Below, piece after piece: positions 23,801-36,683 of a stretch of DNA of 64,000 nt. Positions within the stretch are counted from its first letter, which is position 1, and the number at the start of each line of letters is the position of its first letter. Source of the stretch: Bugulina stolonifera (lineage: Eukaryota; Bryozoa; Gymnolaemata; Cheilostomatida; Bugulidae); contig OW285188.1 of assembly GCA_935421135.1 (NCBI GenBank), positions 6,128,733 to 6,192,732 of the forward strand, read 5' to 3'. The notes under the pieces were generated by a model, which searched no databases, was not told the origin of the DNA, and saw only the letters and a program-made list of their open reading frames with translations. The position numbers and the translations under genes are program-made.

Positions 23801-26800
23801 TGGTGTTAATTTTTTACGAAATTTGTTGCAACTTCCAACATGTGTATGTCTGGGAAGTAATGATTCCTGAGTAACATATACATTGTGTAACACATATCAT
23901 ACTCCAGCTCCTCAGTACTGTGGGCTAGTCGGACTGCTAATGTGGTACCACAGTCTGCTGAATTACATACAGATAGCCGTGGTTCCTACACCTCTCATAC
24001 TGCTAATAATGAAATAGTGCACCTGCCTTATAAATGTTATACACTGCATAATCCCTTACATCATTCTCTTCATTCATAAGATTGGCGCCTCTCGTCTTCA
24101 TCCAGAACTTCCGTTACTATTCTTGGCAGAGGAATCTCTCTGCTACAGGTTTAAAAAGGCTCACAGTTGTCTGATAATGTTAGCACGCTGTATGATCTCT
24201 CTGCTGCCTAACTGCCACACCCTTACTGATGGCAGTGCTGCCACTACATCCATAACCAGCTGCTGTTATCACACTTCATAGCTAGACCACATGGATAACT
24301 AGTAACATCATTGCATAATATCTTTCTAGTAGGTCTGTCCATGTTTAGTATAGTAATATCTGCATTGTGCTGGACCGACTTGGGCTACTAAATTACTGGT
24401 AGTGGGAGGAGTCAACTATATCACCGGTAGTGGGAGGAGTCAACTGTATCACCGGTAGTGAGAGGAGTCAACTGTATCACCGGTAGTGGGAGGAGTCAAC
24501 TGTATCACCGGTAGTGGGAGGAGTCAACTGTATCACCGGTAGTGGGAGGAGTCAACTGTATCACTAGTAGTGGGAGGAGTCAACTGTATCACCGGTAGTG
24601 GGAGGAGTCAACTGTATCACTAGTAGTGGGAGGAGTCAAGGTTAGGAGGGGTTAAAAAAAATTGCTTTCCCTGTTATCTTTCCCGATGTAAAAAAATCAC
24701 TATGTTAACCCGTGATGCTGTTTGATAGACTAACACTTGTCACGTTACATGAGCTACTGTAGGTACGTATATGTACAATACATTGCAGTGTCAACATAGC
24801 TTGTGTTATTCAGTATGTTCACATATACATATACAAGTACACACTGGTATATATCATATGAATTGCAGAAAGGTGTAGTGAAGTGTGCTAAGGCCGAGTG
24901 TCCAAATCTTGAAGGTTGCCATGTTATACTCTACCAATATGGCTCTTCCTCCGATTCTTGCTGTGCCGTCTGCAACGGTAAGTGTACTACTACTTCTACT
25001 GTTTTGGTAAGTGTGCCAATGTTATGTGGACTTCCTTATGGCATTGCCTCACTTTAGCTCAATTTATTGAAAAAAGATAACCTAGTAATAAACATAAAAT
25101 TGAGCTAAAAATAAAAACAATATTTACAACTTTAGACCCATGTTCTGTCTCCCAACTGTAGTGGAGTACTTGAAATCTAAGGAATGAAATAGGTGTTCTG
25201 TCTGGCTGAGATTACATTGGGCATCTACAGGTTAAATTTTATCATTTTTGGCTGGCAATTCTTATGATGAAAAGATATGTGAATAATATTTTATGAGATT
25301 TGTAAAGTAGTATATATTTAGAAAAAAGATTTGGTTAACCCATTGGCTATCTATAGTATTAATGTGGGCACGTGGGAATGCAATAACTAGTATCTTCTAC
25401 AAGTACTTTGTATATAATTTACATGTATTTGTGGTTTTTCATCTACAAAGTTAAGATATTTGAAGTCATTAGCCCTAATAAGTAAGCACCGAGCTATACT
25501 ATAATTGTTATTGGAGACTAAATGCCTTGTAGCAGCAGACATGCTCCTGTAGACCACCCATCTATCATGAATCATTACTATCATGTGAATAACATAACCT
25601 GCTTCCTTATCCCCTTCCAAGACGGCACTCATATTTCCAACCTATTAAAATTTGGCTATTTATGAAACGTTAACATTTTTTCAACATCACATCCGTGTAT
25701 TTTAAGGTGTTGCTGTATTCTCCATATATTTGGGTCTTATGCGTAAAAGTGCCTAAATAGGGCCAAAATAGCCAATAATAATAACTAGTTTGATGAATTT
25801 TTATTTGGTTGTGCTTTTCCGTAGCTATATAGGCCTAGTGTTGCATTGTTTTCCTAATGTAGCCTATATTTTAAAGGCCTTTGTGAATTCTTTTTGTTAT
25901 GATGTAACCATTGATAGATGGTACGAAGCCGTTATGTAATAATAGTGTATATGATTACTTTGTATGGACAGGCTGCAAAGAAGATGGTATCACGTATAAG
26001 CACGGAGACACATGGAATGATAAGACTAACCCCTGTATCATTAAAGAATGCAAGGTTCGTATTTCTGCCAGCGGAAATTTTGTATTATGTTTCAACTTCT
26101 ATCCGTCAACTTCATTCATAGATTCTAAATAATTGCGCTGCTGGCAAATTTTCATATTGTCTGGTGTATACGTCTTTTTACCTGTATTTCTGTGCTCTAC
26201 CAACAATGGACCAATCGGAACACACTTCAGGGGTGGAGTATCAATATTATTTAGGTAGTGATGAAAATAGTTTTCCTACTAGTTTATCTGTGACAAGTCC
26301 AACACCCTAATCCCTCCTTCCTACCGTCTTGTAAATCCACTGACACCACCATCTCCTCTTGAACCAGAAGACAAAGTTAATATCATATTACACTGAACTC
26401 GTTGTTTCTGGGACTGTTGCAGGAGGTTTTGTGGAGGAGTTTCAATTTATAAAGTGATTCACGAGAATGATTTTACTCCAATTTAGTTTCAGTGTCTAAT
26501 ATCAATGTGCAGGGAAAATAGTTACATGACATAAACACTTGTTTTTCCATTCTACATTGATTTACTGCCCGAACCTACCTGGCCAATTTTGCCGAAGGAA
26601 GGTCAAATAAAACCTTGTTTGTGACAGTTTAATGTCAGACATGGAATAATCATATACATTGTAATTAGCTCGTGGCTCACTTATAACAATCACTGCTCTC
26701 CTCTTTTAACACTAATATTGTGAAGGTTTTCATGTCATAGCTGGCTCTGATTTTGGCAAAAAACATATTTTTATGGCACAATCATGCTGGTAACGTCACT

Positions 26801-29800
26801 TTAATGAATAAAATAGATTAATAGGTTGTGTTTTTATGTCGTTACATTCAATTTTTTCCCAGTAACTTACATAATAGGGCTATGTTACTACTTTATTATT
26901 GTATAATGTATTTTTAGCAAGGAATTTACATTATACATTATACATTATACAATATATAGAAAATGGCCAAACCCGCTACTTTATTATTATATTATCAATG
27001 TTTCTATCTTGATATTGGTAGCCAAGCATGTCATTTATCTACCTTTATCCTGTAATGAAAGATGAAAATCGTAACAACAACATCATAAACTGAACGCTCA
27101 ATTTTATAACAAACTATAATTTTACACTGACATGTCATCTAACTGTATTCCATGCTTGTAGGCAGGAGTAATAACTACTAGTACATCAGTCTGTCCCAAG
27201 GTTGAATGTGGTAACCCTGTACAGGTCAAAGGTCAGTGCTGCCCTTCCTGTCCCACATGCCGCGTCAATCAGACAGATTACTTGGAGGGACAAGTGTTCA
27301 CTCCGCTGGAGGACAAATGTGTGAGCTGTGAATGCAAGGTAATTTATAGTCAGTAGTTGATGTGACCTATATACCATGTAGTGACCTATATACAATGTAG
27401 TGACCTATATACAATGTAGTGACCTATATACAATGTAGTGACCTATATACAATGTAGTGACTTATATACGATGTAGTGACCTATATACAATGTAGTGACC
27501 TATATACAATGTAGTGACCTATATACAATGTAGTGACCTATATACAATGTAGTGACCTATATACAATGTAGTGACTTATATACAATGTAGTGACCTATAT
27601 ACAATGTAGTGACCTATATACAATGTAGTGACTTATATACAATGTAGTGACCTATATACAATGTAGTGACCTATATGCAATGTAGTGACCTATATACAAT
27701 GTAGTGACCTATATGCAATGTAGTGACCTATATGCAATGTAGTGACCTATATACAATGTAGTGACCTATATACAATGTAGGGCATATTATAAGGTAAATA
27801 GTGTAGTAAGTACAATATACTGTGGACTATATAGCGTAAGTACTGTATATAATACAAGTAGACTACATGTATGTCTGAGTGTAGTTGACACACAGTTGAG
27901 CTAAGGTAAGCTAAGGGTTGCAATACTGGAATATGTTCAGATCAGAAGAGAGTAGGTATATAGAGCCAGTATTGTAGAGTAACTAGAGAATTGGTAATTA
28001 TGTGTTTGTATTAAACAAAGGGCATTGTGTATGCTGATTTATTCATAGCACTGCAGCAATGTCAACCCTCAGCTCTCCTATACATACACAGTACTAGTTC
28101 TACTGTTACATCATACCATGTATATACATAATTACACTCACTTATTTCCAACTAATTACATTTACCCTCTGAATCACCTCTTCAATCTACCTGCTAGGTA
28201 CCTCATTGCGGTTTACCTGCATTAGTTACCTGCGCTGCTGCCTACTTTTTATATAATAATTTTAATTTTTAGTGAGGTTTCACGTAAAGCCTGTCTGTAG
28301 GTTGAGAGTCTGTGGATAACTACTTTTAGTTAATACCAGATTAGTTAAAGTGTAAAAAACTTGCCTGGTGACCTGGTGACAAGCCTTATACATACAATAT
28401 ACAAGCATTTATAGTAATAGTGTGTGTGTAGTATGAAGAGTAGGTGAATGTTTTTCAGTGGAATTTACACATTTTAAGTGTATTTGAGGTATGCAGTGTC
28501 TAGTGTCATATCTCTCTATGTTAAGGTTGTTTAGATATGTGATATAACTAAATATGACAGCTTATTAATATCCATGTACATGTACTACATATCTAGGTTA
28601 CTCCAGTCTAGTATGCTGCTGCCTTTGCTAAGGGTGTCTCATACATGTAGGCCTACCAGCAGGTGCCCCCCAGGTTTATACTTACCAGCAGGTGCCCCTC
28701 AGGTTTAGACTTACCAGTATCAATAATGTCAGTTTTAGTTTTACTACGAATGCAATGCAAATGCAATTTTAGTTTTACTAGAAAAATGCCACCATGTTGA
28801 GTTTAAACGTGATCTATTTAATTCAGTAGAGATTGGTAGTGCTAGATAAATATCCTGTTTACTATTGCACATGATATTATGTAAAACATCTACAAGTAGA
28901 ATATGATAATTCTGTGTACATTCCTAAATTATGAATTTATAATTCTAATGTACATGTATATTGTAAGCACAGTAGAGCCTGTAAGATACAGCCTGCCTGC
29001 TATAGTGCAGCAGCAGCAGCAGCAGCAGCATCAAAGTAGGGTAACGATGTCAATGTCTTATTTAGAATGGTTCCTCCAGCTGTATGAAGAAGGCGTGTCC
29101 AGTTCTTAACTGTCAGGATAAGAAGGTGGTGCAGGACGAGGGAGAGTGCTGCCCCAGGTGTACAGGTAGGTGGGTGTGCATAAGTGCACATCTGGTGGGG
29201 AAATATTAACAGCTGACTCTGGAGTAATTCAGTAGTAATTATGAATAATTACATAATTAATGTTATATAATTTGAGGAGGCAATTATCACCTGATCTGTA
29301 TAAGACAGTCTGTAAGACTATGTTATACATGTTAGTAGAGTGCCACACTTATCCTAATAGTTAATCCACGTCTATTATAACTGATAGTGTACATTAATCC
29401 ACTTCATCTACCCTTAATCTTCCTAGCCTTCTTTGATGGTCTCCGTAGTCAATTCCTCGAGGCAAAAACTTAGCAGTTCTGACTTTTCGTCTCCCAAAAC
29501 TATTCCCTAACAATACCTCGCTGCCAAAATATTTATAGACTTAATCTCCAGGTTTATTGGTGCTACCTTTCATCTCGAACATCTTCAGCAGCAAGAGCTT
29601 GTTTTCAGTAATCCGTGGTTTGAGGGCTAATACCTCATGGCGTGAGATTTTTTATTAAAAAACAACCATAAATAACAACAATAATGTTTACTACCTGTTG
29701 GGTGGAGGCAGTGCATACTTGGACTCAGGTAGCTGCACTGCCTAAGACTCTTGTTACAGAAGAGGTAATAAAATTATGAAAGGAGCATGTAATAGCCTAA

Positions 29801-32800
29801 AACCAGGATTAAGGTAGATCAGTGATGGGATCACATATAAATCTGTATATTATATGGTTTTCTTAACTATTTGTGAATGAGATTTACCTAATACCTATCA
29901 TCTCTAATTGTTTATGGAATAGTGTAACCAGTAGACCTGCTATCACCACACATGTCTACCATGGCTTCACTTGATGACTGTTTAATACCAGTCTGCCTCA
30001 CTGAGTTCAAATCATCCCTTTGAATTTTATTATTATGGAATGTTTTTAGATGTAAATATTTTATCCTTAACCAATAATTATTTGGTTTAAGTACACCAAC
30101 TCATATCACTCTTAAAGATCTGCACTGAGATTTACCTCATCATGAATCACACGTCTGTGACTGTCTCCCATCTCCTGCTCCGTAGCCTCTCTCTCACTAC
30201 CTACTTGATGATCCACAACATCATCTACATCATAAACTCTTGTCTCATAGTCGACTATCAGATATTTTAGTAGATTAACTTCCTTTTAAGTCAGCTCCGT
30301 GTTATCTACCAGTGACACAATTCACACCCATTTATTTCATTTTATGTCTCATATTTAATTGCGTACCTTGTAAAGGTATTATTTGTGTTTTTAGGAACAA
30401 GAAAACTGTTTCTGGTGCCATCGATGTGCCTGTTCAAACATAACGTTTATAGGAATGGTTACTCATACAAGGTGGACGCTTGTACCAACTGCACTTGTAG
30501 AGTAAGTATATTATAGTCCAGTAAGTAAATACTTGTTTTATATACTATTATTACACCATATATTTTGTGTATGTGCAAGGCCTATGCGGTAATCCATCGG
30601 ATTGGATGGGAGGTGCCGAGCCCACCCCTCACTACTCAGGAATGTGCTGAGGCTATAATATATTTATTCCCAGGGACACTGATATAATGGTGGCTACCTG
30701 TATGTTGATAGGCCACCATCACCTACTAATTTATTGATTATTAATAATTTAGAATTTATAAAGAAAATTTACTCTTGGCATTCAGTGACAAGTACCTTGT
30801 AGCGCCTGACAGTTAATGTATTGAGTATATAGGTTGATTGATTAGTCCTCAAGTACCTGTTATCTCATCACCTCACTCTATGGACACTTTTTCATTATAA
30901 ACAACTATTTATTAATTAAAAGATATTCAGAATAAAACCTTTTAGGCTAAACTCTTAATTCTGTGCTGTTGTTAGGAAGGGACGATGAACTGTAAAAGAG
31001 ACACCTGCCCCGTACTGGACTGTGCCGTGGAGGACCAGGTCCACACCAACTCTGACTCATGCTGTGCTTCCTGTAGACCTAGAACCCTGTATAACCAGTG
31101 CGAATATGAAGGGGTTACACACGAGGTAAGGGTATAGGGGACAACTCCAACATATAAACTGTACTTACTCAGAGAAGGTAGCAGTAGTATCTAAGTCTGA
31201 GTATTTAGTCAGAAATTTGTATGTTTTCTCTCACTGTGATTTCTGTGTATGTGGTTGAATCGTCCCATTGGTAGCTAGGTAATGCCCTAGAGTACATGGC
31301 AGTTATATAATTAACAGTCAGTATAATATATTATGTGGGTACATTCTTTGGTGAACTCAAGGTGTTGAGTTATTATATTTATTATTAAGCTATCAATGTA
31401 ATTATAATAATTACATGCTGTATAAATTGATTTTATTAGTGCACTGAGCTTTGTGGTTTTGTGCACATGTTGTCAGATCAAATACTAGGTCTGTGATAGC
31501 TTCCCCCTCCCCTTCTGTTCACGGGTTGAGGGTAGCGAAAATTAGTTTTTTGCCAGAATCAGTACTGAATAATGAAATGGAAAGCTAACAAACAGATCAA
31601 TTTATTTCAATTTATATTTGCAGTATATTATTTGTAATCATGGGTGGAAGATTTGATAAATAGTAATAATTTGAATGTTCTGAAATTGACTAATTATTCA
31701 TATACTATCATGTATAAATAGATAATACGTATGTTAACATATAATTAAACATTTTGAACTTCAGAGAGAAATTATACAATTATTATTATTATGTTATCCA
31801 TCGATATGAAAACTCTGACAATGATGACTGACTGCCCTACTGGTGTGAGGATTTAATGCATTGCACCGAAAGATGAGAGATTATTGATGACCAATTTAAA
31901 TTAACTTGAGTTCCTAAAATTATCATAATTGGAGCTCATCAGGCCCCTGTTTTAGTATCTTTACTCTTTCAGCTGCCAAAACTTGCAAAAACTGTTTTAA
32001 TTCATGAGAAACGATTAACATATATTTAGAATCACCTTTTAGCCCTCTCTATGTTTGCTCTGCACTACACAGTAAATGGTAGGCCAGCTTGTGTTTACCG
32101 TGACTCTATGCAAAATACGCAATTATTATAATTATTGTATTAAATACTATTATATTATTATATTGCAGCATGGCACCAGTTGGGTGACCCAGTGTGTAGA
32201 CTGCTCATGTTCCAATGGTACCATTACCTGCTCTAAGAGGTCATGTGAAGCTGAACAGCACTGCCCTCTTGATACTCATCAACTTAAGTTTACACACGGA
32301 GACTGCTGCCCTGTCTGTGTAGAACGTAAGTCTCCCACCCTCTCTCTACCCTCTTTCTACCCTCTCTCTACCCTCTCTCTACCCGCTCTGTACCCTCTTT
32401 CTACCCTCTCTCTCTACCCTCTCTCTACCCTCTCTTTACCATATCTCTGTTTATATATGCCATATAATATGTGAAAACTGTCACCTATGCCCATCATAGC
32501 CACATTTGGTAAGTCGCAATCTGTTTCATTTGCCGTATATTACAAGGTTTCTAGAAGGTGCTTGTTCTTGCACTGTATATAGTATTTGTGTATGTTTCAG
32601 GTGATGGACTATGTACCGTATTTGGAGATCCACATTATGTCACGTTCGATAAGAGGATATACGACTTTCAGGTACCTAAATTCTGCCAAAATATGATTAT
32701 TATTATTAGTACTGACTGACTTTTCTAATACCAGATCTCTTCATGTATTGATAATTCTAATCCATGGATTAGGTATTAGAGAATTATCTACTACTTTTGA

Positions 32801-35800
32801 ACTTCTAAATTAATGTAAATGCAACTTGCGTACACATTGCATCTATGCATACAATATGTTATACTATTCACAGGGTACCTGCAAGTACATGTTGGCCAAG
32901 GACTGTCACACCAAGCAGTTTGCTGTGTATGTACAGAACTTTGACAGGTACAACATGCCGGGTGCATGGACCAAGTCCGTTACAGTCTTATTAGGAGGTG
33001 AAACCAAAATCGGCTTACGTAAAAATGGAAAGGTATTTACTAACTTTCATAAAATTATTTTATACTCATACATGATATCAAATAATCCTCTAAACATTGG
33101 ATTAATCAGGGAATTCTGGAAGCAACTTTCTCTTATGGTAGACTATGTGATTGTTGATAATGGTAGTTGGAACTAATTTTGGGTTGGGACCGATCCATAT
33201 GCTCTCGCAGCCTCTACAACTAGCACTAGACCTAAGGCTAACATGTTCCCATTCAAAACACAAGTCAATTAGCCAGTAATTTGGATGTTTATTCCTTTGA
33301 CTGTGTCACAGTGATTATCAAAAGTCATTAATTAAATTCATTTTGACATTTCGTAGTAATCACTCATATGTTGATGAAGGTGACAGTGTGCAGTTTGCAT
33401 GTTTTCTACGCCTAATTAACTGCCATGCAATCTAAACCAGTTCTCACGTAATTTCCTTTGCTAAGAGATGAGTGTGTAGAGGTTGGGAGACAGATTGTTA
33501 ATTCAGCTCGGCAAGTGTTTGTGCTTCACCACTCTGGTGGAGAAAAGCGAGTTCCAAGTGTTAGCCAATCATATGCTTTATTTCCCACCTGCAGCTTTTT
33601 CAGTTGTGAAATAACTAGCTATATATTACATAACGTCATGTGATGATGTACAAAAATGCGGCTTGCTGATATTTCTGTAAAGCCTTTTACATCTTCTATA
33701 TAATTATGTATATGGTTTTTTTTGCAACGATTTTCTGCTATAATTTATCAACTTTAAGTGTTTATTAGGTGTTTTGTATCCAGGTTGTGTCTACGTGTAT
33801 GTATTATGCATGTGATACATTTAGTATATGAGGCTGGTATATTTACTCCTATGGATTTACTCTTAGGTGAAGATCAACAAGAGCCAGGTTAGTCTGCCGT
33901 TCAGTAAAGTCGGCCATTTTGTAGTAAGGTACGAGAAGGAGAACATTGTGGTTGAGGCCGAGTTTGGGTTGAAGGTCGTCTGGAATACTGAGAGCTATCT
34001 GGAGCTGCATGTACCCGCCACGTAAGTCGAAAGATTAATTTACTGTATAATATTTATACATTTCTTCTACCAACAACAGTTCCGGAGCATAAAACACACA
34101 GAACCGAATGCTAGACAGTTGAAATATTTTATAGAGTCATGATGCAGGCCTACATGTACACATCATGCCTCCCGTTTCTCATGGTGTATCCTACTATGAT
34201 TAATAATATAGTCTACAAGATATAGTATGTCCATTATATTCGGGTACAAATTCGGGGCCATATTCTCCTCATGTGAAATGATTCAAACCATTGTTTATAA
34301 GTCTCACTCAATCTTGCTATGATTGATTGTTTACTTGTTTATTCTCACGTCTATTTGTTTACTGTTTGTAGATTTAAAGGGAAAACATGTGGAATGTGTG
34401 GTAATTTCAACGGGCTACCAAAAGATGATTTTATTGGTAGAGATAAAATTTTGCATCCAACAGCTATAGAATTTGCCAAATCATGGCAGCACGGCAGGCA
34501 GAGCATGTGCTCCGTGGGTGTCACCCAACAGGAGGTAAGCACTGCATCACTCACCAAGTATAGCATCATGTCCTCATAGATGAATTCTTCAGTGTCATCT
34601 ACATGTTAAAATTATAATATATATTTTGTTTGGTATCAATTATATGTAATAGTTAATACATAAAGTGTTGCATTGAATGCACTTGACAACAGTTTGATGT
34701 GCCCTATTTATATATTGAGTAGTCTGTTTATATATCTGAGCACATTACTTTCTTTATCAATAGTTCACAATCTCTTGGGAGTATTAAATGTGATTAAGTA
34801 ATGGTTTTGTGTCATTCGTATGGTATTTGTAAACACCACGATACGGCAGTATCCATCCTGAAACACATGAACATTCCACTATATATATATATACAGTCGA
34901 GTTTGTTTCAATTTGAACTCAAGTAGTAGAATTTTTTATTGCTTTTTTGAAATTTTGAAATATTTTCTGAAAAGATTAGATCTGTAAGACATGACTAAAC
35001 ATTAGCCAATACCTTTGTTCTTATTATGAATGATATGTGATATTGTTAGGTGCAGGCGAGATGCCAGAATAACTTCTCTAAGTGGAGAAGGGCACATCAG
35101 GAGTGTACCATACTGAAGAGCATGGCCCTCCGAGACTGCAGGAAGAAAATAGATGTAGAGGCATATTACAAGTAGGTAGAAATTGTGCTGACAACGTGTC
35201 GTTATGTTACATAACCTATTTTATTGTAGTATAAATATCTTTATATTTACCATAATACTATTGGTTTTGCCCCTGTTCAGATTGGCCTAGGTATTATTAA
35301 GTGGAGGTATGGATGGTTGTTTATGTTCAAGGGAGAAGCATTTTGGTGCAGCCCTAACTTGTTCTGGTGTCTCGCCAGCCCTAACTTGTAACATGGAGGG
35401 AGGTGACATTTGATTACCTCCTCGTTACTACCAGAGTCTCTCTGTCCACGGCTTAACTCTGGTATCTCCACCTCTTCTCTTTGATCTGCAGTGACATGTG
35501 TAATATACTTATTATTTCATATTAACGATTATTAGCTTACAAACAGATAATAACACCAACTAGGCTATTATCTGGTGGAGACATGCTTTCTGTCTGTTTG
35601 CATGAGAAAATATTATTTGTTTATGACAAGGTCATTTAATGGTGACTGCACCATTCCCGGCTGGCTACCGACTCTACTCATACCTACATGCTAAGAATAC
35701 CTGTGGCCATATAGCACCAACATTAAAATTTACGATTATATTAATGATAATCATAATAGAATAGTGCTAGGATATCACTTAATGAGTTAATCTTGAAAGG

Positions 35801-36683
35801 CATATTTGTTTATAGACTCTGTTGATAGGATACTTGATAGTTGTGTGTGTGAGTGTCTATAGTCTGTGGGCCAAGGTGCCTACAAGACTGACTTATACAC
35901 TCTTGTCCATGCTGGGAGAGAGGCTATCTAAGGCACTCATCTCTATTTTATTAGTGTAACTTTAGAGTGTAATATGTGACAATGAATGTCACTCTACTAA
36001 TATTTGCATCAGCTGACAGCCGAGGAAGTACAGATTATATGGAGTATTTCCAGTTGATCGAAGATTGTACTAATATCAGTATAGTTCTCATTTATTATTT
36101 TCACATATAATTATTCATCATTTGCAAGTATCTTCTACATGCATGCTACCTCCATGCATGTATGTATGTAGAGAAGGAAGCCTGAGCTTCAAGATGACAC
36201 ATTATTTAAGAAAAGAGATGTCTCACTGTACTAAATTACTAGTCACCTTCTAACTTATGGAACCTGTTTTTGTACATTTTTAGATCATGCGTCACAGATT
36301 CATGTAACTGCCCTCGGCACAGGAAATGTACGTGTGACGTGGTAACAGCGTATGTAAGGGAATGTGAAAGAGCAGGTTTCTATAATACTGAGGCTCCATT
36401 AGACTATTCATGTAGCCGTCAGAGGAGAAGGGTGAGTTTACATTCGGTTAATCTCTACATAATTAACTGTGTATTTACAATGGGTGAACAACTCCTGCTT
36501 CTTAAGCGTTAAGTAAACAGACAGTGCCATTGGACACGTAAGTTGTATTGATGCGATAACTCCCAAAACTTTATCATGCCACCAGATGTATTGTTTCAAT
36601 GTCATTTTTTATTTTTTATTCTTTTTTTGCAGATACTACAAAGAAAAACGAAAAACTTGTTACTAGAAAAGAAATCTCAATAG
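20886..36683 (+). CDS. BMPER: BMPER / crossveinless-2-like secreted protein (5x VWC, VWD, C8)
   Basis: Exons with consistent phases: 20886-20985, 21514-21602, 24869-24977, 25972-26054, 27162-27338, 29066-29165, 30395-30501, 30976-31125, 32169-32325, 32601-32671, 32874-33032, 33867-34021, 34372-34534, 35050-35171, 36284-36431, 36633-36683. The product is 646 aa. Residues 1-33 are a signal peptide (core FIYFTLYIIIFT). Five VWC modules follow (about 38-98, 100-150, 151-219, 232-295, 305-355), each ending CCxxC. The VWD begins CTVFGDPHYVTFD (about 362) and includes TCGMCGNFNGLPKDDF. A C8-like cysteine region spans about 530-627; the tail is basic (RQRRR). In bilaterian BMPER/CV2 the VWC modules bind BMPs, and GDPH is an autocleavage site. 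Length and module order match BMPER (685 aa in human), but no TIL domain is seen. N-glycosylation sequons: NQT, NCT, NGT. An alternative acceptor at 25,918 adds 18 residues in frame. Confidence 0.92.
24393..24640. repeat. 28-bp minisatellite in BMPER-like intron 2
   Basis: About nine tandem units containing ACCGGTAGTGGGAGGAGTCA with rare substitutions (ACTAGT for ACCGGT in two late units). It ends ~230 bases before exon 3. Confidence 0.95.
26888..26988 (-). mobile_element. 75-bp micro-LINE with 13-bp target duplication
   Basis: CTACTTTATTATT flanks the insert on both sides (26,888-26,900 and 26,976-26,988). On the minus strand the 75-bp insert starts GGGTTTGGCCATTTTCTA, the same 5' end as the LINE at 8646. 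It ends AAATTCCTTGCTAAAAATAC, the same 3' end as that LINE, with a few TATAATG units between. Essentially all internal sequence is gone. It lies in intron 4 of the BMPER-like gene. Confidence 0.85.
27357..27780. repeat. 19-bp minisatellite at start of BMPER-like intron 5
   Basis: About 22 tandem units of type GTGACCTATATACAATGTA, beginning only ~18 bases after the exon-5 donor (27,339). Confidence 0.95.
27781..29065. other. Rest of BMPER-like intron 5
   Basis: No coding sequence. It holds a two-copy 35-bp repeat (ACCAGCAGGTGCCCC at about 28,657 and 28,684) and a (CAG)7 run at 29,008-29,030, 36 bases before exon 6. Confidence 0.6.
29008..29030 (+). repeat. CAG trinucleotide run
   Basis: Seven CAG units just upstream of the 3' splice site of exon 6 (29,065). 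In the intron the repeat supplies extra AG dinucleotides near the acceptor. The Ala/Gln frames it creates are artefacts. Confidence 0.85.
32330..32440. repeat. CTCTCTACC-type simple repeat after exon 9
   Basis: Pyrimidine-rich tandem units (ACCCTCTCT variants) start a few bases after the exon-9 donor (32,326). Confidence 0.85.

Noticed and set aside
24393..24640. CRISPR array
   Set aside because: Contiguous 28-bp units without unique spacers, in a eukaryotic intron; it is a minisatellite. The same applies to 40,793-41,095 and 41,852-42,690.
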